From: Blautia liquoris
GTDB lineage: Bacteria > Bacillota > Clostridia > Lachnospirales > Lachnospiraceae
Reading direction: 5' to 3'
DNA: 64,000 nucleotides
Assembly (NCBI RefSeq): GCF_015159595.1
Contig: NZ_CP063304.1
Span: 2,852,001-2,916,000 of the forward strand
The notes below the pieces were generated by a model. It was not told the origin of the DNA. It made no database searches and was given only the letters and a program-made list of their open reading frames with translations. The position numbers and the translations under genes were made by a program. Within the stretch, counting starts at the first letter, position 1; every line of letters begins with the position of its first letter. Below, piece by piece: positions 35,481-44,904 of the stretch.

Positions 35481-37373
35481 ATCGGATAGGGGGGGATTAA
35501 TCCCCCTTCCACACCACCTGGCATACCGTTCGGTACCAAGGCGGTTCAATAGTTTACACGTGCTTTCAGATAGTGGGCAGACATACAAGGATAGCCGAGT
35601 CTGTCCACTATGATTGTTTTTGTGAGTGCAGAGTTCAGCATTGCCGCCGCTCTCCACACTCCTTTCCGACAATTCGCCATTTCGTGTACTTTCCGTTCTG
35701 ACAGGTATAGTGCCCGGAGCATTTTGTACCTCGTGCGCACCTTTTTCCATTGCTTCCAGTACACCGCCCGGATTCTGTGGCGCAGCCACTTGTCCGTCTG
35801 TTCCATCAGACTTTTCATGTCCGCATATCGGTAATAGTTAATCCACCCATTCACATAGCTTCGGAGTTTCTCTTCTCTTTCCGAATTGCTCCACTTGTTT
35901 CCTCTGATCGTCAGTTCCCTTAGCTGGTTCTTCATTTTTGCCACCGATTTGGGATGTACCCTCATACGGCATTTCCCTTTATAGCGGTAAAAGCCGTAGC
36001 CGAGGTATTTTATTTTGCTGATATGGCTTATCGTCGTTTTCTGGAGGTTGACTTTCAGAAACAGTTTCCTCGTGATAAATGGCACAATGTTTTCCAGCGT
36101 CCGCTCTGCACTTTTCCTGCTTTTGCACAGAATCAGGCAGTCGTCGGCATATCTCACGTATTTATGCCCTCTGCGTTCCAGTTCCTTATCCAGTTCGTTT
36201 AGCATAACATTTCCACATAGCGGACTTAACGGGCTGCCTTGCTGCACGCCCTCTGTCGTTTCCTGGAAACCTCCGTCCTCCATTATCCCGGCATTCAGAT
36301 ATTTATGTATCAGCGAGATCACCCTCCCGTCCTTTACCGTCCTCGACAGCACCTCTATCAGTTTGCTGTGATTCACCGTGTCGAAATAGGTTTGTAAATC
36401 CATGCTGACTGCATAGATATATCCTTCGTTGATGTATTTCCTACATCTTTCCAGTGCGTCATGCGCACTTCTGCCGGGTCGAAATCCGAAACTGTTGTCT
36501 GAAAACTGTTCCTCGTAAATAGGGGTCAGTTCCTGTGCGATTGCCTGCTGGATTACCCTGTCCACCACGGTGGGTATCCCCAACTTCCTCACTTTGTCTT
36601 TCTCCTCTTTGGGTATTTCTACCCTTCGGACTGGGTTTGGCTTATATTTTCCTTCCCTCACCTGCCGGACAAGCTCGCCTTGGTGTTCTCTCAGATAGGG
36701 CAGAAGTTCATCCACCTGCATTCCGTCGATACCACCGGCTCCCTTGTTTGCTTTCACCTTCTTATATGCGGCGTTGAGATTGTCGCTTCTAAGTATGGTG
36801 TCCAGCAGATTGTCCATCCAAAAATCCGTGTTGGTGTCAGGGTTCCCGGTAATCCTTCCTTGGGCGTACACTCCTGCCTGTTCTTTCTGTTCCGCAGATA
36901 CCATCCGCAGGTAGTCCTCAATATGAAGTTGTCTGTACTTAGTTCCATGTCCGGTTTCCATTTGGAAATAACACCTCCTACTGTTCAGCCCTTCGTCCGG
37001 TATTTACAATCACCGGCTTACTATGGCCTCTGCTGACTTCTCACGGCAAGCTTTACTCCGTGGCGGCGAATGTTTTATCACCTTGTCACGTTCGTGAGAT
37101 CTCCCCGGGTACTCACACGTTCTTTCTCTCCATGTCCCCACCATCTTTACTGTGTCGGATTCCGTGCAGTTATTGGACTTTGACCTGTCTTGCGGTCTTA
37201 TCCTCCGTGTTCAGCCTGAAATGGTTTCTGTTCGTTGGGGCAGAGGTTTGCCTACACCTTCCTTCAGCCCTCTCAAACCTCACGGCGAGAACCTTGGTGT
37301 TCAGCTATATCCTTCCCACTGCTAGGCGGATTCGGGACTTTCACCCGTTAGAACGTGCGCCCGCCGGGCGCAC
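35481..37373 (-). mobile_element. Group IIC intron
   Basis: The element starts at GTGCGCCC (37373) and its domain I follows with GTGAAAGTCCC. The maturase ORF ends inside the beginning of domain V (35511-35547; ACCGCC..GGTACC-GAA-CGGTATGCC..GGTGGT). Domain VI is the GGGGGATTAATCCCCC hairpin, and the 3' end is CTATCCGAT at 35481. The 5' exon is a terminator hairpin (37379-37410) followed by TTCTT, the typical target of class C introns. Length is ~1.9 kb. Boundaries are assigned by eye. Confidence 0.85.
35546..36961 (-). CDS. ltrA: Group II intron reverse transcriptase/maturase
   Basis: 471 residues. The RT domain starts LNAAYKKVKANKGAGGIDGM; FGFRPGRSAHDALERC (RT2) and VSMDLQTYFDTVNHSKL (first catalytic Asp) follow, then EGVQQGSPLSPLCGNVML (RT4) and YVRYADDCLIL (YADD). 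The maturase X domain and the GIIM segment (RSYVNGWINYYRYADM) follow. Two details differ from close class C proteins, DLEKFFDTV to DLQTYFDTV and GTPQGGNLSPL to GVQQGSPLSPL; both are conservative. No endonuclease domain, as expected for class C. Confidence 0.93.
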   Translation of the reverse strand: METGHGTKYRQLHIEDYLRMVSAEQKEQAGVYAQGRITGNPDTNTDFWMDNLLDTILRSDNLNAAYKKVKANKGAGGIDGMQVDELLPYLREHQGELVRQVREGKYKPNPVRRVEIPKEEKDKVRKLGIPTVVDRVIQQAIAQELTPIYEEQFSDNSFGFRPGRSAHDALERCRKYINEGYIYAVSMDLQTYFDTVNHSKLIEVLSRTVKDGRVISLIHKYLNAGIMEDGGFQETTEGVQQGSPLSPLCGNVMLNELDKELERRGHKYVRYADDCLILCKSRKSAERTLENIVPFITRKLFLKVNLQKTTISHISKIKYLGYGFYRYKGKCRMRVHPKSVAKMKNQLRELTIRGNKWSNSEREEKLRSYVNGWINYYRYADMKSLMEQTDKWLRHRIRAVYWKQWKKVRTRYKMLRALYLSERKVHEMANCRKGVWRAAAMLNSALTKTIIVDRLGYPCMSAHYLKARVNY

Positions 37374-37378
37374 AAGAA

Positions 37379-37410
37379 ATGCCGCAGATCTTATACAACT
37401 TCTGCGGCAT
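37379..37410 (-). terminator. Terminator of BMP importer operon / intron target
   Basis: ATGCCGCAGA (37379-37388) pairs with TCTGCGGCAT (37401-37410), a perfect 10-bp stem. On the minus strand it is followed by TTCTT and then the intron. It lies 54 bp after the last permease gene (37465). The T-tract is interrupted after five bases by the intron. Confidence 0.8.
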
Positions 37411-37464
37411 ATCGATTCAATATAACTTTGGGACCCGAGCAAACATGAGAAAGCAGCCCGATTT

Positions 37465-38457
37465 TTATCTTTCTTCCCTGAAGTAATTCACCCCGCAGCT
37501 CTTCGGCTGGGCATGTTCTCTGCTTTGTCTCATGCTAGTCACCACGAGTACTACGATTGTGGCAACGTAGGGCAGCATGTCGTAGATCTGTGCGGGAAGT
37601 CCGGGTATATTCACGTACATACGCAGAATGGTGAGTCCCCCAAAGATCAGTGCGACGAGTATTCCTTTGATTGGACGCCAGGTTGCGAATATGACCAGTG
37701 CAACTGCAAGCCATCCATATCCGCTGACGCATCCATGTACCCAGACACCGGAGGTAGTCACCATACTCATATACATGCCGCCGATGCCACAGATTCCGCC
37801 GCCTATGACTGTTGCGGCGTACTTGTACCTGGTGATATCTATTCCCGCCGCGTCAGCTGCCGCGGGATCTTCACCCACAGCCCGAAGATTCAGCCCCACA
37901 CCGGATTTCTGAAAGAACCATGCCATGACAAGTGCCAGGCAGACAGCCAGATAAACCATCCAGTTATATTGAAAGAGAAGTTTTCCGACAACCGGAAGAT
38001 CGGAGAGAACCGGGATATGTAATTTTGAAAATGCTGCTTTTGTCACAGCGCTGACTGCAACGTACCCTCCTGCTTTCTGTCCCAGATATTCCCCAAAAAA
38101 GTTCGCAAATCCGGTTCCGAATATGGTCAAGGTCAGACCGGTTACATTCTGATTTGCGCGAAGGGTGATTGTGAGGAAACTATAGATCAGGGCTCCGATG
38201 GCTCCGGCAAGAAAAGATGCCAGCAGCGCAATAAGCGCCGACACGGTTCCATTTGGTGTACCGCCTGATTGGATGACGGCCTGTTCATAAGAATAAGAAC
38301 CGGCCAGACCACTTAACGCCCCCATGAACATCATCCCTTCCACGCCCAGATTCAGATTCCCGGCTTTTTCTGTCAGTATTTCTCCTAGCGCTCCGAGCAG
38401 AAGAGGCGTTCCGGCCAGAACTGCTGCTATCAGTAAGCTGTTGATTGTGTTAAGCAT
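37465..38457 (-). CDS. Nucleoside/sugar ABC permease (BMP system, second)
   Basis: About 330 residues with ~9 helices. It has GALGEILTEKAGNLNLGVEGMM at the start, NQNVTGLTLTIFGTGFANFFGE, and LNLRAVGEDPAAADAAGIDITRYK, the conserved permease motif of the NupQ/RbsC-like family. The start MLNTINSL (38457) is best spaced from GGAGG; an ATG 6 bp upstream is possible. It overlaps the partner permease stop. It probably forms the channel with the 38450-39550 product. Confidence 0.9.
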   Translation of the reverse strand: MLNTINSLLIAAVLAGTPLLLGALGEILTEKAGNLNLGVEGMMFMGALSGLAGSYSYEQAVIQSGGTPNGTVSALIALLASFLAGAIGALIYSFLTITLRANQNVTGLTLTIFGTGFANFFGEYLGQKAGGYVAVSAVTKAAFSKLHIPVLSDLPVVGKLLFQYNWMVYLAVCLALVMAWFFQKSGVGLNLRAVGEDPAAADAAGIDITRYKYAATVIGGGICGIGGMYMSMVTTSGVWVHGCVSGYGWLAVALVIFATWRPIKGILVALIFGGLTILRMYVNIPGLPAQIYDMLPYVATIVVLVVTSMRQSREHAQPKSCGVNYFREER

Positions 38458-39550
38458 GTCCATTCTCCTCCTTTCCCCGAAAAATCAGCCGATAGGAGAT
38501 GAAGAATTCGCATCCCAGCATGAAAAACAGGATGATTCCGATCAGCAGATCCGATGCCGACGCCGGTATTTTAAAGTTCGTCTGAATGGTATTCGACCCT
38601 CTTTGCAGCATAGCGATGAATACAGAGACACCGAGCATTCCGAATGGATTCATCTTCGCAAGCCATGCCACGGTGATGGCAGTGAATCCCACCCCGCCGG
38701 CTGTTCCCTCTGTGATCGTATAATCGGCCCCTGCAAACTGAAGCATTCCCGCAAGTCCGCATAACGCACCGGATAAAAACATCGTGCGGGTGTAAACTTT
38801 TCCCACATTTATTCCCACGTAGCGGGCCGTGTTCTCGCTGTCACCGACAACCGATATTTCAAATCCCTGCTTTGTCTTATTGAGATAGATGTAGGCTGCC
38901 ACCACCAGAAGAAGTGCCAGAATCCATCCCCAGTGTACACCCAGTACTTTTTTCAGTCTGGCACCCGGCACCAGCATGGCAATCTTGGGAAAGCTGCTTC
39001 CCGGTGCTTTCCATGGTCCGTTCATCAGGTATTTGATGAATGCCAGCGCAATATAATTGAGCATCAGAGTGAATAACGTCTCATTCGTATCCCATCTTGC
39101 CTTGCACACGGCCGGAAGAAGGCCGTATAATCCACCTGCAGTCATTCCCGCGAGAAGCATCAGAATTACCAGCGGTATTTTGGGGAAGATATCAGCGGTA
39201 AACAGGCCGAAGGCTCCGGCTGCCACGGCTCCCGCAAGAATCTGTCCCTCCCCGCCGATATTCCAAAACTTCATCTTGAAGGATAAGGAGATGCCTATCG
39301 CCGTAATCAAGAGAGGCACTGTGAGTTTTATGGTCTCGCGTATCACGGTAGGTGATCCCCATGCGCCGACGATCATCGCCTTGTAAACGGTCAGCGGATT
39401 GTGTCCCAGTGCCAGAATGAAGAATGCACCTGTTGTGAGGGAGAGGAGAAATGCAATTGCGCGAATCCCCCATGCCTTTTGGGAAGGAACGGTATCTCGC
39501 TTTACCATACGAATCCACGGTTCTTTTCCCTTGGATGAACTTACCTGCAT
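38450..39550 (-). CDS. Nucleoside/sugar ABC permease (BMP system, first)
   Basis: 366 residues with 8-10 helices. WNIGGEGQILAGAVAAGAFGLF, TNETLFTLMLNYIALAFIKYLMNGPWK and ISVVGDSENTARYVGINVGKVYT are the signature blocks of NupP/YufP-like permeases. The GAGGAG site precedes ATG 39550, which overlaps the ATPase stop by 10 bp. Substrates of close relatives are nucleosides or related purines; this is from family knowledge. Confidence 0.9.
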   Translation of the reverse strand: MQVSSSKGKEPWIRMVKRDTVPSQKAWGIRAIAFLLSLTTGAFFILALGHNPLTVYKAMIVGAWGSPTVIRETIKLTVPLLITAIGISLSFKMKFWNIGGEGQILAGAVAAGAFGLFTADIFPKIPLVILMLLAGMTAGGLYGLLPAVCKARWDTNETLFTLMLNYIALAFIKYLMNGPWKAPGSSFPKIAMLVPGARLKKVLGVHWGWILALLLVVAAYIYLNKTKQGFEISVVGDSENTARYVGINVGKVYTRTMFLSGALCGLAGMLQFAGADYTITEGTAGGVGFTAITVAWLAKMNPFGMLGVSVFIAMLQRGSNTIQTNFKIPASASDLLIGIILFFMLGCEFFISYRLIFRGKEENGHA

Positions 39551-41100
39551 ACCGATTCCTCCTCATTTACATGGGTCATCATCAGCCCAATCTCTTCTTT
39601 GGTGGTTTCTCTTGGATCCACAATACCACTGACCCTGCCGCCGCAGAGGACCATAATGCGGTCAGATAGTTCCATCAGTACGTCCAGATCTTCTCCGATG
39701 AAGATGACGGATACCCCTTTTTTCTTCTGTACATTCAACAGATCATAGATCCGGTAAGAGGAATTAATATCCAGCCCGCGCACCGGGTAAGCCACAATCA
39801 GCACCGATGGGCTGAACGCAATCTCCCTTCCGAGCAGGACCTTTTGAATGTTACCGCCTGACATCCTTTTGACCGGCATATCGACTCCCGGTGTGGCAAT
39901 ATCAAGCTCCTCGATTAGATTTTTGGCCATCTTTCTGGGTGTTTTTCTGTCTACAAAGGGACCTTTGTTTTCTTTATAATTTCTGAGCATCACGTTGTCG
40001 GTCATATCCATGTCGGCCACAAGACCCATGCCGAGTCTGTCCTCCGGGACAAATGCCATGGAAATGCCTTTTTTTACAATTTCATCTGGTTTCAGGCCTA
40101 AGATGCGTTCTCTTTTCACACATTCCCCGTCCTGACACGCTCCGGAATAGAGAACAGATCCGGCTATGGTCGGGCAAAGGCCCACGATAGCCTCGCAGAG
40201 TTCCTTTTGCCCGCTTCCCGCAATCCCGGCAACGCCCAGAATCTCACCGCTGTAAGTGGTAAAGGAGACATTGTCCAGAGCATTTACTCCCTCTCCATTC
40301 AGACAGGTCAGACCGATGACTTCAAGCCTTGTCTCTTTCCCTGTGCTCCTAGGTCTTTCAATCGCCAGACTGATTGGACGGCCGACCATCATCTCCATGA
40401 GTTCTTGCTGGTTCGTGGAACCTGTATCTGCCGTACCTATGTATTCCCCTTTTCTTAAGATCGCGACACGGTCTGATATCGTCATGACCTCTCCCAGTTT
40501 ATGGGTGATAATGATGATCGATTTCCCGTCTTTTTTCATATTGCCAAGAACAGTAAATAACTTCTCGATCTCCTGCGGCGTCAGTACAGCAGTGGGTTCG
40601 TCCAGAATCAGAATGTCTGCCCCACGGAAAAGCACTTTCAATATCTCGACCGTCTGTTTTTCCGATACTGACATGTTATATATCTTCTTTGCGGGATCTA
40701 CTTCGAATCCGTAACGCGATGCCAGTTCTAAAACTTGCTGGTTGATTCTGCCGCGATTTACCGTGCCTTTTTTGCCAAGTCCCAGTACAATATTCTCCGC
40801 TGCCGTCATGACATCCACCAGTTTAAAATGCTGGTGGACCATTCCGATTCCCAGATCGTAGGCATCTTTGGGAGAGCGGATTGTCACCGGCTCTCCATGG
40901 ATCTCGATCTCGCCGTGATCCGGGAAATAGATACCGGAGAGCATGTTCATCAGTGTCGTCTTCCCGCTCCCATTTTCCCCGAGCAGTGCCAGGATCTCGC
41001 CGTTCCTCAATTCCAGGCTCACATCTTTATTGGCGGTTACCTTCCCAAAGGTCTTCGTGACATGCTGCATCTTCACAGCTGCTTTTGCATCTTCACCCAA
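39541..41100 (-). CDS. Nucleoside/sugar ABC ATPase, two-domain
   Basis: 519 residues with tandem nucleotide-binding domains. NBD1 has Walker A GENGSGKTT, a Q-loop MVHQHFKLV, signature MSVSEKQTVEIL, and Walker B ILILDEPTAVL. NBD2 has the degenerate P-loop GIAGSGQKEL and MSGGNIQKVLLGRE with VAYPVRGLD, as usual for this family where the second site is non-hydrolytic. TTG at 41100 is the likely start, with AGGAAGG upstream. It is the energiser of the BMP importer. Confidence 0.9.
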   Translation of the reverse strand: MGEDAKAAVKMQHVTKTFGKVTANKDVSLELRNGEILALLGENGSGKTTLMNMLSGIYFPDHGEIEIHGEPVTIRSPKDAYDLGIGMVHQHFKLVDVMTAAENIVLGLGKKGTVNRGRINQQVLELASRYGFEVDPAKKIYNMSVSEKQTVEILKVLFRGADILILDEPTAVLTPQEIEKLFTVLGNMKKDGKSIIIITHKLGEVMTISDRVAILRKGEYIGTADTGSTNQQELMEMMVGRPISLAIERPRSTGKETRLEVIGLTCLNGEGVNALDNVSFTTYSGEILGVAGIAGSGQKELCEAIVGLCPTIAGSVLYSGACQDGECVKRERILGLKPDEIVKKGISMAFVPEDRLGMGLVADMDMTDNVMLRNYKENKGPFVDRKTPRKMAKNLIEELDIATPGVDMPVKRMSGGNIQKVLLGREIAFSPSVLIVAYPVRGLDINSSYRIYDLLNVQKKKGVSVIFIGEDLDVLMELSDRIMVLCGGRVSGIVDPRETTKEEIGLMMTHVNEEESVCR

Positions 41101-41131
41101 CTTCTCTATCCTTCCTCTGTCTCAAAAATGA

Positions 41132-42304
41132 TTACTCGATCACATTGCATCCATCGATGATGTAACTCCACGACGGAGCGGACTGTTCTTCCTGTTCTTT
41201 ATAATAGTCGCCTTCGGCAATTTCGATCTTCTCACCCTCCGGGTCTGTTCCGCCAAGCGGACCTTCAAATACATGAAGTTCGCCGGACTTGATCTTCTCC
41301 GCTGCCTGATCGATGGCTTCCTGCGTTCCCTCTGCCGCGATATCCGTGTTCAGCGGTGACATATAGACAGCGTCATCTTTTAGTCCCCGGCACCAGTCGA
41401 CGGGAATCTCTTTTCCCTCGATGACATCTTTTACTGCTTCCGTCACATAGATACCCCAGTCGATACGTGCCGAGATCAGAGAAGCCTTAGGTGCCGCCTC
41501 GATCATATCGTTGTTATATCCCACCTGGAATGCGTCATTTTCCTCTGCGGTAGTCGCCGGAGCCGTGGAATCCGAGTGCTGGGAAATCACATCGCATCCG
41601 CGTTCCACCAGTGCCTTGGATACCTGGGATTCGACCGTCGGGTCATTCCATGTGTTGGTGTAAATAATGTCCATAGTGACATCCGGGTTGACACTCTTTG
41701 CCCCCAGATAGAACGCGGTATAACCGCTGATCACCTCTGCATAAGGAAATGCCGCAACGTAGCCGAGATGATTGCTCTTTGTCTTAAGACCTGCGGCGAT
41801 GCCGCCCAGATAGCGTGCCTCATAGATGGATGCAAAATAGTTGTGCATATTGTCGAGTCCGGAGTCTTTAGCCTGATTTCCCGTTGCATGGCAGAACTGT
41901 ATGTCCGGATACTCGGCCGCCACCCCTTTTACGTAGTCCTCAAAACCGAAACTTGTCGCGAATATAATATTACAGCCTGCGTCGACCAGTTCTCTTAAGG
42001 CCGTGTCACATTCAGCGCCTTCCGGAACGTTAAACTTATTGACAATCTGATCATCGCCAAGTCCCAGTGTCTTCTGCATTTCCTTAGTTCCAAGATCCTG
42101 ATTATAGGTATATCCCATATCACTGGGATCCGAAACATGTACGAATCCGACTTTGATCTTTTCTTTGGCAATACCCGAGGATGTTTCTCTCTTTGAGCTT
42201 TCGGATTTTACATTTCCTGTTTCAGATGCCGGAGTGCCGCAGCCTGCAAACATACTCACGGCCAGAGCTGCACCCAATAAAGTACTTAAAATCTTCTTTT
42301 TCAT
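41132..42304 (-). CDS. BMP-family nucleoside-binding lipoprotein
   Basis: 390 residues. Signal peptide with lipobox MFAGC (Cys22), a Ser/Glu-rich linker, then the BMP fold: KVGFVHVSDPSDMGYTYNQDLG, IIFATSFGFEDYVKGVAAEYPDIQFCHATG, NNMHNYFASIYEARYLGGIAAG and CDVISQHSDSTAPATTAEE. Family members bind purine nucleosides or related molecules. AGGAGG precedes the ATG. It is the first gene of the importer operon with a good sigma-70-type promoter at 42351-42379. Confidence 0.9.
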   Translation of the reverse strand: MKKKILSTLLGAALAVSMFAGCGTPASETGNVKSESSKRETSSGIAKEKIKVGFVHVSDPSDMGYTYNQDLGTKEMQKTLGLGDDQIVNKFNVPEGAECDTALRELVDAGCNIIFATSFGFEDYVKGVAAEYPDIQFCHATGNQAKDSGLDNMHNYFASIYEARYLGGIAAGLKTKSNHLGYVAAFPYAEVISGYTAFYLGAKSVNPDVTMDIIYTNTWNDPTVESQVSKALVERGCDVISQHSDSTAPATTAEENDAFQVGYNNDMIEAAPKASLISARIDWGIYVTEAVKDVIEGKEIPVDWCRGLKDDAVYMSPLNTDIAAEGTQEAIDQAAEKIKSGELHVFEGPLGGTDPEGEKIEIAEGDYYKEQEEQSAPSWSYIIDGCNVIE

Positions 42305-42350
42305 ACTGTCCTCCTATAACAATCCATTGATCGACTTGAATTTCAGCTTT

Positions 42351-42379
42351 ATCGTATAATCCAAATACGATTCTGTCAA
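42351..42379 (-). promoter_or_regulatory. Promoter of BMP importer operon
   Basis: On the minus strand, TTGACA (42374-42379) and TACGAT (42351-42356) are separated by 17 bp, ~45 bp before the ATG. No riboswitch fold is evident in the short leader. Confidence 0.7.
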
Positions 42380-42573
42380 GAAAACAGCCCTGGAGAACCC
42401 CTTGCATTGCCGTATGTTGTCTCAATTATTTGTCGAATAAATTATGAATATACTTTCAGCATTTATGCAAAAATCATGAGAGAAACTTCCGGTCAAAAAT
42501 CCCAAAACATTTTGTGCATATATTGGTAGTATCTATAGATACACAGTATACGATATGACAAATTTTAAAAAAG

Positions 42574-42613
42574 CAAAAAAAGAAGCACTACATTCTTAAC
42601 TTGCAGCACTTCT
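42574..42613 (-). terminator. Terminator overlapping the MFS stop codon
   Basis: AGAAGTGCTGCA (42613-42602, minus) pairs with TGTAGTGCTTCT (42592-42581) through G-U wobble pairs, followed by seven T. The stop codon of the MFS gene lies in the 3' arm of the hairpin, so the terminator includes the last codons of the gene. Confidence 0.65.
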
Positions 42614-43883
42614 CTTTTTTCTCTGGGTTATTCTGTTTCTCCTCGATCAGTTGCGCTCTTTTACGCACTTGCTGCCGCCCTCGCACCTTTGATATGATAT
42701 CCGATGCGGTGACTGCCACAACCAGACTGACCACCGCATACACAGGGAATACCCTTGCGGAATTGCCGGTATTCATCAGTCCTTTCAGAAACAGGAAAAT
42801 GTATGGAACCGGGAATCCACAGATGGAATTGATGGTTCCCGTGATCCCGATTGCCGTTCCCGCCATATTTTCCGGCACCACAACCGTACATCGCATCCAC
42901 CAATATGAATAAGCATTTCCCCAGGCTGCACCCATAATTGTACAGGTGATAAGTGCCATCGGCTTCGATGGGAACAGTCCTAGCAAAAGAAATGATACGG
43001 CCATGATCAGATACGACGGTATGGCGCTTTTGTCCTGCAGTTTTTTGTATACGTAGCCAAAGGCCGAACAGGCGATAAAGGATCCTACCGTTCCCACGGT
43101 GCCGAGAAGTCCAGTAAACGCCGAAGTTCCGAGCTGATTGTCGGCCACATACAGATCCATCATCGTGATGATGGTATAGTAGCATAGTCCCATCACGAAG
43201 AATGACGCCAGAAGTGGTATCAGCGGCTTATACCAGCCTTTTTCACCTTTTGCCTTCGTATCCGTCCCCTTTTTGACATTTTCGCCATCCGCCGGAACCT
43301 CCGATGTGTGGATCGGCGGACAAGCCGGCACGAAGAACAGGATCATGAGGATGACCGGCACTGCAAACCAGTTGACCGCCCAGGCAAGTTTCCAGTCTCT
43401 GGCTCCGAGTACGCCGGCGATTAACCCCATGACTCCTCCGATCAGGGCCATCGCCGCGTTGTACCATCCGATGACCTTTCCCCGGAATTCCTCATCTGCA
43501 TAACATTCTGCGATGATTCCCAGGGCAGCCGTACTTGTCAGGCCATACGATATTCCGGTTGCCACAAAACGCATCACAATGATGTAGATCTGGTTATCGA
43601 CTGCCACCCCGCTGATTGCGGATATGGCATATAGTATGTACCCGACAAGCATGATTTTCTTTTTATCCATCTTGTCACACATACGCCCGGCAAGCGGGCA
43701 CATAATCAATCCTGCGATACTGGGTCCTGAGATCATCAGATTAACCGCCCAGGCATCGTATTGCTTATATAGTACGGATGTTACGACCCCCACAACACAG
43801 TCTCCCATGATGCTGGCTGTGCTGATGAACAACGTAATCATCAACAACAGATTCTGAGTTTTCGATCGCTTTTCCATGTTCAT
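42588..43883 (-). CDS. MFS transporter
   Basis: About 431 residues, 12 predicted helices with a cytosolic central loop (~200-225, charged). LAGRMCDKMDKKKIMLVGYI in loop 2-3 is the MFS A-motif GxxxDxxxRR/K variant. The most likely start is ATG 43883, with GGTGG upstream; a GTG at 43892 is less well placed. It ends immediately before, and is transcribed with, the URO-D gene. Relatives beside URO-D enzymes are annotated as transporters of unknown solutes. Confidence 0.88.
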   Translation of the reverse strand: MNMEKRSKTQNLLLMITLFISTASIMGDCVVGVVTSVLYKQYDAWAVNLMISGPSIAGLIMCPLAGRMCDKMDKKKIMLVGYILYAISAISGVAVDNQIYIIVMRFVATGISYGLTSTAALGIIAECYADEEFRGKVIGWYNAAMALIGGVMGLIAGVLGARDWKLAWAVNWFAVPVILMILFFVPACPPIHTSEVPADGENVKKGTDTKAKGEKGWYKPLIPLLASFFVMGLCYYTIITMMDLYVADNQLGTSAFTGLLGTVGTVGSFIACSAFGYVYKKLQDKSAIPSYLIMAVSFLLLGLFPSKPMALITCTIMGAAWGNAYSYWWMRCTVVVPENMAGTAIGITGTINSICGFPVPYIFLFLKGLMNTGNSARVFPVYAVVSLVVAVTASDIISKVRGRQQVRKRAQLIEEKQNNPEKKEKCCKLRM

Positions 43884-43902
43884 AACTACCACCCCATCCT
43901 CA

Positions 43903-44904
43903 TTAATTCGAAGCCTTGATCATCTTTTTACTCATCTGATCGATCTCCTCCGAGACAGCATCGTAGACTCCTTCAAAGGTAGACATCGCAAGTCCTTGCG
44001 TGGTATTCGGAATAAAGTACAGGCTACCGTATTCACGGCAGGCTCTTTCGACTTCCTGATGGACTTCTTCTCTTGTCCAGCCCGGATGATCGACGGTCGC
44101 CGAGTTGATTCCGCCCATAAATGAGATTTCTTTGCCATAATTTTTTATCAGCTCTGGAATATTATTCGTAGTCATGACGCCCTGCCAGATGTCGACTCCC
44201 ATATCAATCATATCGGGAACCAATGTCGCCGCATAGGAATCTGAGTGATGGACAATCAGTTCAACGCCGCGTTCTCTGTAGTATCCGTAAATCTCTTTAT
44301 ATGCGTCCAGGAAAAATTCCTGGAACATGTCTCTCGAGAAAAATGTTGACTTCTGGCTTCCCCAGTCATCGTGGTGGAAGATGGCATCGGGGTGCAGATG
44401 ATCACACAGTGTTCTCGCATATTCCAGTTCCCACTCTGTCAGATATTTGATCAGATCATGCATCTTCTCCGGTTCCTCGTACAGATTGATCAGGGCTTCC
44501 TCAATCCCCATCAGGTTATGTGTTTTCTCAAATATACCGGGTGCAATAAATGGTGCAGTGAACTGTTCTTGGCGATTCACACTTTCTGCTTCCGCGATTG
44601 CTGTCTCCCACAGACTTTCCGGAAAGTTGAGATTCGGGGCTTTTACGACCTGTTCCCATTCTTCGATGTCTTTCACTACTTTGTGTGCATTATCGTGTAC
44701 CGGAAACGGCCCCGGCGTTCCCTCCGGCCAGGACATGGTCACACCCCATCCGTTTTTGATGTTTGTCTGACCATATTCCGGATAAGGCTCCGTAATCCCA
44801 AGCGGGTCAGCCAGTATGATATGAATAAATTCATACTGATTGACAAATCGATCCGGATGTCCTCCATGAATTGTCTCAAGAAGATTCTGTCTTTTCGTAA
44901 GCAT
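43903..44904 (-). CDS. URO-D-fold protein, methyltransferase-like
   Basis: 333 residues matching the uroporphyrinogen-decarboxylase superfamily, and in particular its MtaA/MtvB-like methyltransferase branch: PFIAPGIFEKTHNLMGIEEAL, YEEPEKMHDLIKYLTEWEL, IFHHDDWGSQKSTFFSRDMF and ISFMGGINSATVDHPG. In zinc-dependent methyltransferases of this fold the metal site contains His-x-Cys; here the corresponding segment reads VHHSDSY with no cysteine. Its role may therefore not be zinc-thiolate methyl transfer. GGAGG precedes ATG. It is co-oriented with, and 20 bp from, the MFS gene. Confidence 0.75.
   Translation of the reverse strand: MLTKRQNLLETIHGGHPDRFVNQYEFIHIILADPLGITEPYPEYGQTNIKNGWGVTMSWPEGTPGPFPVHDNAHKVVKDIEEWEQVVKAPNLNFPESLWETAIAEAESVNRQEQFTAPFIAPGIFEKTHNLMGIEEALINLYEEPEKMHDLIKYLTEWELEYARTLCDHLHPDAIFHHDDWGSQKSTFFSRDMFQEFFLDAYKEIYGYYRERGVELIVHHSDSYAATLVPDMIDMGVDIWQGVMTTNNIPELIKNYGKEISFMGGINSATVDHPGWTREEVHQEVERACREYGSLYFIPNTTQGLAMSTFEGVYDAVSEEIDQMSKKMIKASN

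Noticed and set aside
42305-42588. Purine riboswitch upstream of the BMP importer
   Set aside because: The promoter TTGACA/TACGAT lies only ~45 bp before the ATG, leaving no room for an aptamer. The upstream sequence does not show the conserved purine-aptamer core by eye.
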